From Thermoplasmata archaeon (lineage in GTDB: Archaea > Thermoplasmatota > Thermoplasmata > Lutacidiplasmatales > UBA184), in NCBI GenBank assembly GCA_021796385.1, contig JAJYXQ010000071.1, forward strand, positions 1-64,000: 64,000 nucleotides of DNA. Direction: 5' to 3'. The notes under the pieces are model-generated. The model did not search any database. It saw only the letters and a program-made list of their open reading frames with translations, and was not told the origin of the DNA. Made by a program: the position numbers and the translations under genes. Positions 41,597 to 51,734 of the stretch are shown here, piece after piece. Each line of letters begins with the position of its first letter. The first letter of the stretch is position 1.

Positions 41597-44221
41597 ATGA
41601 GGAACCCCTCAAGAAAACTCATGACCAGGAGTCGCCACGAACGCGGCGTAGGATTGAGTGTTGTTCTGCTGATAATCATCGCGGTCATCATGCTGGTTCT
41701 CACCGTGCCGGCTGCGCCCGCACCCGGGCCTCACCCGATACTTTCCACCGACTCTCATGGAATCACGACAGACGTAACACCCTTGTTCTCTCCAAAGTCA
41801 TCGCCACATACTCCCTCCATTACTCCTTCCGTGGCTTTTACCCCAGACCGTTGCACAAATTCCCTCTATTCTAGTAATGACCTGCCCACCGATTGGGACG
41901 GGGTCGAGCCTGTGGGCGTGGCGTTTGACAGCGGGAAGGGGAAGGTATATCTCGCCAACTCAAGCCCCGCGAGCACAAACTGTGTAGTGAGCAACACCAT
42001 AACATCCCCGGTCACGGTAGGCTCAGACCCGGTGTTTGCAGCACATGACGGGTCGAAGGGGTATGTCTGCCTCAGAAGTCATGGCCAAGGAACCATTTCC
42101 GTCATCGCCACCGCGCCATCTTCCTCCACCTATCCAGCCAACTTCTCCGAATCCGGCCTCCCAGCAGGGACCAATTGGTCCGTGACCTTGAACGGCACCA
42201 CACGGTATTCGACCACCAGCACGATCAAGTTCAGTGAGCCAAACGGCACCTACAACTACACGGTAGGGGTCGTGTCGGGCTACATCCCCCGACCGACCCA
42301 CGGCTCGGTGATCTTGAGAGGTGGCCCGAACACCCAATCCATAACGTTCAGCCGTTTCAATTATTCCTTGACGTTCAGTGAGACCGGCCTCCCGCTGAAT
42401 GGGCTCTGGAATGTGACGCTCAATGGTACGAACCTTTCGACCACGACGAAATCGCTGACGTTCTCAGAGCCCAACGGGACGTACAATTTCAGTGTCACAT
42501 CGGCGAGCGGGTACCGCGCGAACCCGGCCTCTGGCACGGTGACCGTGAAGGGAAGCTCTGTTTCGCAACCGATCGCGTTCCAGCGCCCTGGGTCCACCAC
42601 GTATACGGTCTTGTTCACCGAGTCCGGGCTTGCTGCTGGGTCGAATTGGAACGTCACGCTCAATGGATTGCTTCGGTCATCGATCACAGCATCTATCACC
42701 TTCTCAGAGGTGAATGGTTCGTATGCATACTCGGTCTCCCCGGTGGGCGTGTACTCCCCGAACCCTGCGAGCGGATCTATCACTGTCAATGGTGCCCCCA
42801 CCTCTCAGGCGATCGCTTTCTCCACGCTCCCACCGGGAAAATACCGGGTGACCTTCACCGAATCCGGATTGTCCGCAGGTGCTTCGTGGAGCGTGACCCT
42901 GAACGGGTCCACAAACACTTCCACCTCGGCCACGATAGTCTTCTTGGAGGGCAATGGTACGCACCCCTTCGTCGTCAATCCGGTGAGCGGTTACGTGGAC
43001 TCCCCGTCGTCCGGGACGGTCACGGTCAACGGGACGGATGCCGGCCAGTCCATCAACTTCACACCAATCCCACCCGGGACCTTTCCCGTCACTTTCACGG
43101 AGAGCGGGCTCACGACCGGCACAGGATGGACAGTCTCCATGAACGGTGCGCCAGGGTCTTCGAACAGCACCGCCATCGCCTTCACTGAGCCGAACGGCAG
43201 CTACGCGTTCGTTGTAGGCAATGTGAGCGGTTATTCCGCCACCCCTGCCAGTGGCTCCGTGGTGGTCAATGGAACCGCCGTTTCTCGAACCATTGCCTTC
43301 ACCCCGGTCCCCAAGGGTCTCTACACTGTGATGTTCGCCGAAACAGGACTCCCGAACGGGACCTCGTGGAGCATGCAATTGGGCGCGACCTCACGGTCTT
43401 CAAGCACTGCCGCGATCTCCTTTGTCGAACAGAACAACACCTATCCGTTCACCGTGGGTCCCGTGAGCGGGTACCTTTCCAACCCATCGAGTGGCAACCT
43501 GACCGTGAATGGTGCCGACATGTCGGTGCCCATCCACTTTGTGGCGATATTTCCGCCGGTAAAGTATGCGGTGACGTTCACCGAGAACGGCCTCCCCACA
43601 GGCACCTCTTGGACCGTCACTTTGAACGGTTCGACGAGCACGTCGTCCAACGGGACCCTCGTCTTCTCTGAACCCAATGGGACGTATTCGTTCACGATTG
43701 GCGGGGCCAGCGGATATGGCGCCACCCCGACCGGCGGAACGGTGAAGGTGAAGGGCGCCCCGGTATCGCAGCCGGTAAAATTCACCGCTCCTTCGCCCAC
43801 GTACTCGGTCATCTTCACAGAAACCGGACTTCCTTCCAATTTCCAGTGGAGCGTTACCCTCAATGGACTGACGAATTCGTCGGTCACGAACATCATCTCC
43901 TTTTCCGAACCGAACGGGAACTACACCTTTGCCGTGGTCGCTCCTTCGGGATATCTCGCACAACCATCTTCCGGGTCTGTGGCCGTGAAAGGCACCGAGC
44001 AGGCGGTCCCAGTCACCTTCATCCCCGTTAAGAGCACGCCGTCGAACACATTCCTTGGGCTTCCTGGATATGAGGGATACCTTCTTGTCGGCGGTGTTGT
44101 TGTCACCCTCGGGATCGCACTTGTGGTGATCCTGAGGCTGCGTCGCCCACGCACCCCTTCTGCTCCTCCCGAAGCATCGAAAGCCAAGGAGCAGGACCCA
44201 TCGACTCCCGCACCAGAGTGA
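41597..44221 (+). CDS. Surface protein: collapsed propeller, eight FxExGLPxG repeats, C-terminal anchor
   Basis: 874 residues. The N-terminal region to about residue 170 is a paralogue of the preceding protein (same signal helix, TPSVAFTPDRCTNSLYSSN, then only about one and a half blades). Eight repeats of about 75 residues follow (about 177-812; FTESGLPAGTSWSVTLNG-like start, F-S-E-P-N-G-T-Y middle, GY-x-x-x-P-x-S-G-x-V end). It ends with FLGLPGYEGYLLVG, a membrane helix, RLRRP and a charged tail. Probably an S-layer or adhesion component of the Thermoplasmata type. Confidence 0.85.
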   Translation: MRNPSRKLMTRSRHERGVGLSVVLLIIIAVIMLVLTVPAAPAPGPHPILSTDSHGITTDVTPLFSPKSSPHTPSITPSVAFTPDRCTNSLYSSNDLPTDWDGVEPVGVAFDSGKGKVYLANSSPASTNCVVSNTITSPVTVGSDPVFAAHDGSKGYVCLRSHGQGTISVIATAPSSSTYPANFSESGLPAGTNWSVTLNGTTRYSTTSTIKFSEPNGTYNYTVGVVSGYIPRPTHGSVILRGGPNTQSITFSRFNYSLTFSETGLPLNGLWNVTLNGTNLSTTTKSLTFSEPNGTYNFSVTSASGYRANPASGTVTVKGSSVSQPIAFQRPGSTTYTVLFTESGLAAGSNWNVTLNGLLRSSITASITFSEVNGSYAYSVSPVGVYSPNPASGSITVNGAPTSQAIAFSTLPPGKYRVTFTESGLSAGASWSVTLNGSTNTSTSATIVFLEGNGTHPFVVNPVSGYVDSPSSGTVTVNGTDAGQSINFTPIPPGTFPVTFTESGLTTGTGWTVSMNGAPGSSNSTAIAFTEPNGSYAFVVGNVSGYSATPASGSVVVNGTAVSRTIAFTPVPKGLYTVMFAETGLPNGTSWSMQLGATSRSSSTAAISFVEQNNTYPFTVGPVSGYLSNPSSGNLTVNGADMSVPIHFVAIFPPVKYAVTFTENGLPTGTSWTVTLNGSTSTSSNGTLVFSEPNGTYSFTIGGASGYGATPTGGTVKVKGAPVSQPVKFTAPSPTYSVIFTETGLPSNFQWSVTLNGLTNSSVTNIISFSEPNGNYTFAVVAPSGYLAQPSSGSVAVKGTEQAVPVTFIPVKSTPSNTFLGLPGYEGYLLVGGVVVTLGIALVVILRLRRPRTPSAPPEASKAKEQDPSTPAPE

Positions 44222-44251
44222 GAGGGTCGCATTCTCGCGATCTTGGGACCT

Positions 44252-44275
44252 ATTCCCTGAACTTCCTTAGGGGAT
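44252..44275. terminator. Hairpin between two convergent genes
   Basis: ATTCCCT and AGGGGAT pair over seven bases (one G-T), with a T/C-rich loop, 30 bp after the stop at 44221 and 90 bp before the opposing gene's stop. It could end both transcripts. Confidence 0.35.
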
Positions 44276-44364
44276 ACCCTTCCCTTGTTCCCTGGAAGTC
44301 GGAGCAAGGCTGCAGAGCCGTCTCCTCTCCTAGGAAGAGAGGAAAGATCCGGCTTGGGCCAGGA

Positions 44365-44706
44365 CTACTTCCGCCGTTTCGCATTCTCCCTGACGGTGAC
44401 CACCCATGTGTGACCCGGCGGCGGGGCCTCCAAGCCTTTGGGTAGCGTGACGGGTGGCGGAACCTGTCGCCCCGAGGGCAAGTGGCGATGGGGTCTCGCG
44501 TGCCGAGTCGTTTCGCCGATCACGATGAGGGAAATCACACAGAGCGCACCGAGGGCGATCAGCGCCCATCCGGCGATGAAAAGCGTGCTGGTCCCGGGGT
44601 TCCCCACGGCGCCCACCCATCCCATGGCACCGCCCCCCAAGGAGCTCGCGATCCCGACCCCGAGAAGCGCACCCTGGAGCCGCCGCGTGGTCGTCATCGT
44701 CCCCAT
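44365..44706 (-). CDS. Two-helix membrane protein, unknown function
   Basis: 113 residues. Two hydrophobic helices (about 12-33 and 40-63, with FIAGWALIALGALCVISLIV) precede a cytosolic His/Pro/Arg-rich tail that ends in KRRK. No family recognised. ATG 44706 and a second ATG three codons later are both possible. Convergent with the surface gene. Confidence 0.55.
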   Translation of the reverse strand: MGTMTTTRRLQGALLGVGIASSLGGGAMGWVGAVGNPGTSTLFIAGWALIALGALCVISLIVIGETTRHARPHRHLPSGRQVPPPVTLPKGLEAPPPGHTWVVTVRENAKRRK

Positions 44707-44890
44707 GGTCCAAGCGACCCGGCCAAATCATCGTTTCGCCCAGCCCGCCAGGTCCGGATTTTGGGAGGATGTCGGAATGGGACATGCCGAAGGGGACACC
44801 CCTCGGACTGACGGGCGGTCGTCGCTCCCCTCACCTGCGAGAGCTGATGTGTCGAAACTCCTGTCCCCAAGTGTGGAGCGTGTCGTCCCA

Positions 44891-45391
44891 ATGCGAAGAA
44901 CCGAGGTCCAGCATCGTGAGGTCCGTTCACCGATCGGCAACGTGACGATCGCCTATCGAGGAGCGACGGTGCTTAACGTCGAGATCCCAAGTGGGCCGGA
45001 GCCGAAGTCCGGACCACCGCCCCTCGAATATCCTTATCAGCGCGACTATCCGGTCGGATCCCCGCTCCAACAGGTTGTCGAGTACTTCCGCGGCGATCGC
45101 CAAGAGTTCGACCTCGAACTCGACCTGACCGGCGCCTCCGGGTTCGATGTCCAGGTCTGGACCCAGATGCTCCGGATCCCCTATGGTTCGCAGGCAACGT
45201 ATGGAGAGCTCGCCGAGCGGGTGGGCAGGCCCGGCGCTGCGCGTGCCGTCGGGGGAGCTGCCCACCGGAATCCCATCCCCCTCATCATCCCCTGCCATCG
45301 CGTCGTGGGGAGCGATGGGAGTCTCACTGGCTATGGCCCGGGCCTCTGGCGGAAAAGGTGGCTCCTCGACTTCGAGTCCACCCACCGGTAG
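44891..45391 (+). CDS. ogt: Methylated-DNA--protein-cysteine methyltransferase
   Basis: 166 residues. The active-site PCHR has C135 in LIIPCHRVVG. The preceding helix-turn-helix is IPYGSQATYGELAERVG with RAVGGAAHRNP, and GSLTGYGPGLWRK follows. It repairs O6-alkylguanine by a one-time alkyl transfer to C135. The longer ORF reaches upstream into the opposing membrane gene, so ATG 44891 was chosen. The N-terminal domain is short, as in Ogt-type proteins. Confidence 0.92.
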   Translation: MRRTEVQHREVRSPIGNVTIAYRGATVLNVEIPSGPEPKSGPPPLEYPYQRDYPVGSPLQQVVEYFRGDRQEFDLELDLTGASGFDVQVWTQMLRIPYGSQATYGELAERVGRPGAARAVGGAAHRNPIPLIIPCHRVVGSDGSLTGYGPGLWRKRWLLDFESTHR

Positions 45392-45518
45392 CCCGCTCGA
45401 AAGAGAACTCGCTTCGCCATCCAACCTGGTAGGGTACGTACCATCATCTTCCTCCCGTTCCGACCCCGATGGATCTCTCGCAGCAAACCTAAAGAAGACC
45501 CAACCGGTCCACACGAGC

Positions 45519-45938
45519 ATGGAAGATCCCGAGACCATCCACTCGCTCTTGAAGAATTCGAAGACGATCGCCATCGTAGGCTTGAGCGATAAGCCCGACC
45601 GCGACTCGAACGAGGTGGGACGATACCTCAAGTCGCACGGGTACCGGGTGATCCCGGTCAACCCCAGCGTTCCCGAGGTCTTGGGGGAGCGCAGTTACCC
45701 GTCGCTCCAAGCGATACCGTCCGAAGTCCAGATCGACATCGTGGACGTTTTCCGGAAGAGCGACGCTGTGCCCGGGATCGTCAAGGACCTCCTCCAACGC
45801 ACACCGCTCCCCAAGGCCCTTTGGTTACAATTAGGCGTCACCGATGCCCCTTCCGGAGCTATGGTGCGTCAACATGGGATTTCCTTCATTGAGGACCAGT
45901 GTATCATGGTCCGGCACCGAGCCCTCTTTCCCGGGTGA
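45519..45938 (+). CDS. CoA-binding (YccU-like) protein
   Basis: 139 residues with the CoA-binding Rossmann fold: TIAIVGLSDKPDRDSNEVGRY at the start (19 residues shown in two parts: TIAIVGLSDK, PDRDSNEVGR), VIPVNPSVPEVLGE, and WLQLGVTD near residue 102. These small proteins bind CoA or acyl-CoA; their role is unknown. The ORF continues far upstream only as a shadow of ogt. A weak TATA-like CCTAAAGAAG lies about 27 nt before the ATG. Confidence 0.85.
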   Translation: MEDPETIHSLLKNSKTIAIVGLSDKPDRDSNEVGRYLKSHGYRVIPVNPSVPEVLGERSYPSLQAIPSEVQIDIVDVFRKSDAVPGIVKDLLQRTPLPKALWLQLGVTDAPSGAMVRQHGISFIEDQCIMVRHRALFPG

Positions 45939-46090
45939 CCTGGACCCCCTGGAGCGCCCTCGCTGGAAGTTGCCGAGCATCGGCCGGTCCCCGTCCGTAG
46001 GTGCAACGTTCATTACCGCCCACGGAGTGATATCTTGTGGATGTCGTCGAGATCCCTCCGTCGCTTTGCCCCTCCGGCCCTCCATCGGCC

Positions 46091-49000
46091 ATGATCCGGT
46101 GGCCTCGCTCCCTGCGACCCGGGTTCCGAGACGTATCCCGGGGTCTGACGCACTCAAGACGCCATTCGCCTTCGACGGGACCGGACGCTTTCCGACGGGA
46201 CCTGCTCTTACAATCCGGGCCTTGGATCATCGCCCTTCTCTCGGTCACGAGCACCTGGGGCCCCGGGCTTGCCCACGCGGCTACGGGGTTTGCCGCGGAC
46301 CATCTCCTTAACCCGTCGCCTGGGGTGCAGGGTCCGCTCGCCCTTCCCGAGGTGTACGGGTATCTGTGCCTTGCGGAACCCTCGGCGACGCCTCCCAGCC
46401 CGATCGGGTGCGGTGGATATCTGCCGATACCGGCCACCCCAGTCTATCTCACCCCGTGGAGGGACCTTTCCCCGTCAACTCCGGTAGAGTGGACCGATCG
46501 CCCGCTATCGATCCCGTGGGAACGGAGCACCGTATCGACCTCCGATGGCAGTTTCGCCATCAACACGTCGGGCGACATCGGCAGCTATGTGTTGTGGGCC
46601 CCGAACGCCACGGACCGTATCGGAGGCGCCTTCGCGATACTGTCCCTTACGAATTCCACGGTATACTCGAGCCTCGTCGCTTATCCCTACATGCCTCAGG
46701 GGAACCAGAGCTTCGTCCTGCCAGCATACAATTCGCTCGTCCCGTACGTGTTCAATGCCAATTGTGTAGGGTGCGGGGCCTTCCACTGGGGCAACGGTGG
46801 CGCCCAGGTACCCAACCTCGCGTGGACGCAGGATGGGGCCTTCTACGTGAACGCTTCCGACCGGCTGGTCTTCTACTCCTTCGTGAACCACACGGTCCGG
46901 GACATCGCTCCCTGGTGGCCTCTTTTCGACAATGTGATGGAATACGCCGGTGTGGAGAATACCGAGTGGCTCACCACAGACGGGTCCTGGGTCTATGAGT
47001 TCGGGTGTGCCAGTAGTTGCACGTCCGGGTCCGCCATCTCGTTCTACGCCGTGAACGTCACCACGGGGCGGACCTTCTCCTGGAACTTCTCTGGAGTGAA
47101 TGACCAGGCCCTCCGGGTGAACGCCCAGATCAACATGATCGGCCTCCACGGGAACGACTCGATCGCCGCCCTCATCCTGGCGAACGGAACGGTGATCGGA
47201 TGGAACCTGTGGACCGGGCTCCAGTGGACCTTGGGAAAGTTCTCCTACTTCGAGGCGAACAATGTCGAGTGGGTCCCCCCCCTGGATTCCTTTATCGATG
47301 TGCGGGCAGAGGGGGATACTCAGGATACCGTCAGTCAGTGGGAACTTAGCGATCGGACGGGAACCCTCCAACTGAGCGAAGCGTCCAGTCTATCGTACTG
47401 GACCGGGAACACCGCCGTCAATGGGGAGAACTGGGGAGCGTACAATGTGACGGACCACGAACTCGTATTCATGAGCGCGTTCAACTTCACCGTGTTCGGA
47501 ACCTTCGTGTTCGGGACCCAATGGAACCCCGTTAACGGCACGTACGAGCTTTCCGGGCTCCTGCGCTCCTACGAATCATCGGCGTACACCGCACCCTTCG
47601 GCGAGTCGGTCGAGGCCTCAGAACATCGCGCCGTCATCCTGGCCTCGGGTGACCTCAACACCGCGGAGGGGATCGATACGTTCTTCAACAACACCCAGCA
47701 CTCGGACCCCTTCTCCGGAACCTATCAGGACACCAACGTGACCGTAGGCTATGATGGGTGGCAACCCCAACCTCCTGCGGGGTACTGGTTCACCACACTC
47801 TCGAACGTGTTCCCGGAGGGGCTCTTTTACAACGCTTCCTATGGCCTGACGGGCTACGGTGTGGATTGCCGGTCCCCGGTCCTCTGCACCATGCTGGGAG
47901 GAAGCGCCGGTCCTCCGGGAACGGTCGAATGGACGTGGCCCGTCGGGTCCCCCCGCTTTCCCTTCCCGGCCAGCGCGCCCCTTGCCCAACCAATGCCCCC
48001 GGGAACCGTGCAGAACGTTTCCTATCACCAGGCCAACAACACGTTCCAACTGAACTGGACACCACCTGCTACGGGTGCGAACCCGATCCTGAACTACACC
48101 GTAGCCTGGCGGGTCGGGACCAGTTCGGTCCATTGGTTGAACCTCTTCGCCCAAAACCTTACGACTACGCTGAGCGGTCTGCCCGCGTCCGGCACCTTGA
48201 ACATCTCGATCTGGGCGAGCAACCTTCACGGGACGGGCCGCGCCCTTTCCCTCGCTGTGGCCTACCCTCAGCTCGAGTCCTACCCTGTTGTGTTCCAGGA
48301 GAAGGGGCTCCCGGCAGGGTCCCCCTGGACGGTCAGTATCCTCGGCCAAGCCCATCCGGTGAACGCCACACAGGAGGTCCTGTCGCTCGGAAATGGCACC
48401 TACCCTTTCCTCATCACGGGTCCGGCAAACTTCACGGTCTCCCCTTCGAACGGAACCCTCACGGTCAACGGGTCGCCGCAGACCCTCTCGGCTACATTCA
48501 ATCCTATTCTCCCATCCCGATACAACGCTGATTTCAGGGAGAGCGGTTTGCCCAACGGTACGGCCTGGGGGCTGAGCTTAGATGGTACCTCCTTCTCCGT
48601 CCCGGGTCCGAGTCTGGTGGTACCCCTCCCGAACGGTACCTTCCCATATACCGTCTCGGCTCCCCGCGGGTACCTCGCGAGACCCTCGTCGGGGAATGTG
48701 ATGGTCTCGGGGACTCCGACGGAGGTCAACATCTCCTTCGCCAATGGGACGCCGACCTTGTATCCCGTGACCTTCTCCGAAGTCGGGCTCCCGGGAGGCA
48801 CCTCATGGTCCGTCGATCTCCAAGGGGTGACCAAGACGACCAACACCTCGGCGATCTCCTTCTGGAACCCCGATGGCAACTATACCTACTCGGTAAACCC
48901 CGTTCCGGGTTTCTGGTCGAACGTGAGCGGGGGTACCGTTCGGGTGAACGGGTCAGCTCCCACCCTCCCAGCCCTGGCCTTCCAGCCCATCCCGAAGATC

Positions 49001-50011
49001 ATAAGCCTCCGACTGTTCCCCCCATCGCTTACCCTGAGCCCAGGCTCCAATGCCACGATTTCCACGAACATCGCATGCTCCCCGAGCCCATGTCCGACGA
49101 ACATCTCTTACACATGGGTCCTCGGCTCGGGGATCGGTCGCTTGAACTCGACGACATCGAGCACGGTAACCTTCATCGCGGGTGCGAGCCCCGGGGTGGG
49201 GAACATCGCCGTTGCCGCTTCCTTGTGGGATCATGCCACAACGGCGATCACAAACATCACGGTGGTGGCGAATGCCACCGTGGTCTCGGCCCTGGCGCTC
49301 GCTCCCGTACAGGGGACCGTGGAGACCGGGGGAAGCCTGCTTTTGAGCGCGACAGCGCACTGTTCCCCTTCTCCCTGCCCATCTGGCCTCCCCATCCAGT
49401 GGACCGCGAACAACACCGTCGGGGTGGTCCGGGGTGCAGGCCTTGCCGTGGTCTTTGTGGCTGGAAGTATACCGGGCAAGACGGAGATCACGGCCCGGAC
49501 GACCCTCGGTGGACAAAGCCAAGTGGCCCGGACCGAGATCTCAGTAGAAGGGATACCGAGACCCGGAGCGATCTCGCTCATGATATCCCCGAACGAAGCG
49601 AACATCACGCGGGGCGCCTCATTGGTGCTCCGGGCCGAAGTGGCTTGCGTTCGTGCCCCGTGCTCAGGGCCGACCACCATCCATTGGTCGCTGAACGACC
49701 CCTTGGGCAAGCTCAATCAGACCACAGGGGCTACGGTCTCGTTCTCGGCCGGAAGCGTGGGAGGCATCGTCACGGTGGTGGCCGGGGCCTATGAGGGGAA
49801 CCTTAGCGCGGCGAACCAATCCGAATTGGAGATATGGGTCCCCGCCGTGCATCCGTCGGGCCTCGGTCCCTCTTTCCCACAAGGGTTCCTGGGCCTGCCC
49901 CAGACTGTAGGCAATGCCACACTACTGATCATGGGGGCCGCTGCGATCGTGGCGATGACCTATCTCTTCCATCGTCGGGATTTGGCCCTGCGCTCCCGAC
50001 CCGTTCGTTGA
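46091..50011 (+). CDS. Very large extracellular protein: beta-rich N-terminal part, Fn3, FxExGLP and Ig-like repeats
   Basis: 1306 residues. A signal peptide ([19 protein letters not shown]) is followed by an unrecognised beta-rich region of about 580 residues with paired cysteines (CVGCG, CASSC). Then come one fibronectin type III domain (about 633-723), three FxExGLPxG-type repeats (about 730-967), and three Ig-like repeats with CSPSPCPTN-type disulfides (about 970-1247). It ends with [10 protein letters not shown], a membrane helix and FHRRD. GTG 46037 is in frame upstream; ATG 46091 is nearer the signal peptide. Likely surface adhesion or S-layer protein. Confidence 0.8.
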   Translation: MIRWPRSLRPGFRDVSRGLTHSRRHSPSTGPDAFRRDLLLQSGPWIIALLSVTSTWGPGLAHAATGFAADHLLNPSPGVQGPLALPEVYGYLCLAEPSATPPSPIGCGGYLPIPATPVYLTPWRDLSPSTPVEWTDRPLSIPWERSTVSTSDGSFAINTSGDIGSYVLWAPNATDRIGGAFAILSLTNSTVYSSLVAYPYMPQGNQSFVLPAYNSLVPYVFNANCVGCGAFHWGNGGAQVPNLAWTQDGAFYVNASDRLVFYSFVNHTVRDIAPWWPLFDNVMEYAGVENTEWLTTDGSWVYEFGCASSCTSGSAISFYAVNVTTGRTFSWNFSGVNDQALRVNAQINMIGLHGNDSIAALILANGTVIGWNLWTGLQWTLGKFSYFEANNVEWVPPLDSFIDVRAEGDTQDTVSQWELSDRTGTLQLSEASSLSYWTGNTAVNGENWGAYNVTDHELVFMSAFNFTVFGTFVFGTQWNPVNGTYELSGLLRSYESSAYTAPFGESVEASEHRAVILASGDLNTAEGIDTFFNNTQHSDPFSGTYQDTNVTVGYDGWQPQPPAGYWFTTLSNVFPEGLFYNASYGLTGYGVDCRSPVLCTMLGGSAGPPGTVEWTWPVGSPRFPFPASAPLAQPMPPGTVQNVSYHQANNTFQLNWTPPATGANPILNYTVAWRVGTSSVHWLNLFAQNLTTTLSGLPASGTLNISIWASNLHGTGRALSLAVAYPQLESYPVVFQEKGLPAGSPWTVSILGQAHPVNATQEVLSLGNGTYPFLITGPANFTVSPSNGTLTVNGSPQTLSATFNPILPSRYNADFRESGLPNGTAWGLSLDGTSFSVPGPSLVVPLPNGTFPYTVSAPRGYLARPSSGNVMVSGTPTEVNISFANGTPTLYPVTFSEVGLPGGTSWSVDLQGVTKTTNTSAISFWNPDGNYTYSVNPVPGFWSNVSGGTVRVNGSAPTLPALAFQPIPKIISLRLFPPSLTLSPGSNATISTNIACSPSPCPTNISYTWVLGSGIGRLNSTTSSTVTFIAGASPGVGNIAVAASLWDHATTAITNITVVANATVVSALALAPVQGTVETGGSLLLSATAHCSPSPCPSGLPIQWTANNTVGVVRGAGLAVVFVAGSIPGKTEITARTTLGGQSQVARTEISVEGIPRPGAISLMISPNEANITRGASLVLRAEVACVRAPCSGPTTIHWSLNDPLGKLNQTTGATVSFSAGSVGGIVTVVAGAYEGNLSAANQSELEIWVPAVHPSGLGPSFPQGFLGLPQTVGNATLLIMGAAAIVAMTYLFHRRDLALRSRPVR

Positions 50012-50109
50012 TCCTTGGGGTCGGGCTTCCCCAAGATATCCGAGACGGAGTGGGTCGACCGAGCAACAGCGAACTTTTGAAGGGGTTCGTGATCCAGGGT
50101 GCGAAGGTC

Positions 50110-50469
50110 ATGACCCAGCGAAGGCTTACCCGGGAGGAGGAGCGGATCATCATCCACAAGGGGACCGAACCCCCTTTCTCGGGAGAGTATGTGGACCACT
50201 TCGCCCCCGGGGTCTATCGCTGCAAGCGCTGCGGGGCGGCTCTGTACCGTTCGAAGGACAAGTTCCCCTCCAGTTGCGGCTGGCCCTCGTTCGACGACGA
50301 GGTCCCTGGAGCGGTGCGCCGCCTCCCGGACCCTGATGGGGAACGCATCGAGATCGAATGCGCTGCGTGTGGGGGACATCTGGGCCACGTTTTCGAGGGC
50401 GAGGGGCTCACACCGAAGAACGTGCGCCACTGCGTCAATTCCCTGTCCCTCACGTTCGATAGGGAGTGA
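50110..50469 (+). CDS. msrB: Peptide methionine-R-sulfoxide reductase
   Basis: 119 residues. Zinc-site cysteines C38, C41, C84 and C87 (CKRC, CAAC), resolving C56 in SSCGWPSF and catalytic C108 in [11 protein letters not shown] are all present. It reduces methionine-R-sulfoxide with thioredoxin. The ORF extends upstream into the surface gene in another frame; ATG 50110 gives the family length. No msrA in the window. Confidence 0.93.
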   Translation: MTQRRLTREEERIIIHKGTEPPFSGEYVDHFAPGVYRCKRCGAALYRSKDKFPSSCGWPSFDDEVPGAVRRLPDPDGERIEIECAACGGHLGHVFEGEGLTPKNVRHCVNSLSLTFDRE

Positions 50470-50610
50470 GAAGGCTCGCTCCCCACCCCCTATCCTAAAT
50501 ACTCGCAAGAATACCACGCGTTCAGGCCTTCGGGCCCACGGGCCGGAACAAGAGGGCATAGGGAAGATGGCACGGAACTGTGGTCGGGGAGTCCGCTCGG
50601 AGAGAACGTT

Positions 50611-51672
50611 ATGAAGGCCTTCGTGAAGACGACCCGGGCCCCGGGGGGAGAACTCAGAGAGGTGCCCGAACCCCGTCCCGGCCCGGGCGAAGTGCTCGTC
50701 GGACTCAGGGCGGCCTCGATCTGCGGCACCGACCTTCACATCTGGGACTGGAACGAATGGGCCCAGAAGCGCCTTCAGAAGATCCCTCTCATCTTGGGCC
50801 ATGAGTTGAGCGGTGAAGTGCTCGAGCTGGGTGCCGGGGTCCGGGGACTCGCTGTTGGGGATAATGTTTCCGCGGAAACCCACATCGCCGACGGCACATG
50901 TTATCAGTGCCGCACGGGGCGGATGCACATCTGCGAGAACGTCCGGGTACTGGGCGTGGACACGGATGGGGTCTTCGCAGAGTACGCGGTCATCCCCGAG
51001 ATCAACGCTTGGAAGAACGACCCGAATCTGGAGCCCTCCTTGGCCTCGGTCCAGGAACCGCTCGGCAACGCGGTCCACTGCCTGCTCCCGGAAGACAATG
51101 TGGAGGACCTTGCCGGCAAGAACGTGCTCATCACCGGGTGCGGTCCCATCGGATTGGTGGCGATCCTCGTCGCGCGAGCGCTCGGAGCGGCCTCGGTCAT
51201 CGCGACTGAGGTCAATCCCACGCGTCTAGAACTGGCGCACACGATGGGGGCGGATTCCGTGCTCAATCCGAAGGACCTCGGCGCCCGAACCGCGGCAGAG
51301 ATCCGCACCCTCACCGGAGGCGCAGGGGCCGACATTGCACTCGAGATGTCGGGACATCCGGATTCCTTCCGGCTGGCGTTCGATGCCCTCCGGCCGGGAG
51401 GACGGGTCTCCCTCCTCGGTCTTTTCGACCGGGATGTGTCCTTGAACGTGGATGATGCGATCATCTTCAAGGCGGCCCGGGTGCACGGAATCTTCGGCCG
51501 ACGGATGTTTGACACCTGGTACACCGTGAAGGGACTGCTGGCCAAACCCCGCTTCCGAGAGGACATGCGAAAGATCATCACCCACCGGTTCCCGATCGGC
51601 GAACTACCCCAGGCCATGGATGTCCTCCACTCCGGGGCAGCTGCAAAAGTCTCTCTCGAGCCCCGGTGGTGA
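50611..51672 (+). CDS. tdh: L-threonine 3-dehydrogenase
   Basis: 353 residues, zinc MDR family. Catalytic zinc residues C38 (ICGTDLH), H64 and E65 (GHELSG); NAD-binding ITGCGPIGLVAILVA. The structural zinc site reads DGTCYQC and ends at C108, so the first of four cysteines is Asp94. It oxidises threonine to 2-amino-3-oxobutyrate, which the next gene's product converts to glycine plus acetyl-CoA. A TATA-like CCTAAATACTC at 50492-50502 leaves a leader of about 90 nt. That leader holds a 15-codon ORF (50567-50614) overlapping the tdh start as ATGA. Confidence 0.9.
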   Translation: MKAFVKTTRAPGGELREVPEPRPGPGEVLVGLRAASICGTDLHIWDWNEWAQKRLQKIPLILGHELSGEVLELGAGVRGLAVGDNVSAETHIADGTCYQCRTGRMHICENVRVLGVDTDGVFAEYAVIPEINAWKNDPNLEPSLASVQEPLGNAVHCLLPEDNVEDLAGKNVLITGCGPIGLVAILVARALGAASVIATEVNPTRLELAHTMGADSVLNPKDLGARTAAEIRTLTGGAGADIALEMSGHPDSFRLAFDALRPGGRVSLLGLFDRDVSLNVDDAIIFKAARVHGIFGRRMFDTWYTVKGLLAKPRFREDMRKIITHRFPIGELPQAMDVLHSGAAAKVSLEPRW

Positions 51673-51692
51673 CCGCTCGGGTCCCGGATAAG

Positions 51693-51701
51693 CGTAATAG
51701 G
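51693..51701 (+). promoter_or_regulatory. TATA-like box of kbl
   Basis: CGTAATAGG predicts a transcript start near 51723-51726, so kbl may have its own promoter besides reading through from tdh. Confidence 0.4.
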
Positions 51702-51734
51702 CCCGGCGGTTTCGGAATCCCCTAGGTGAAAACC

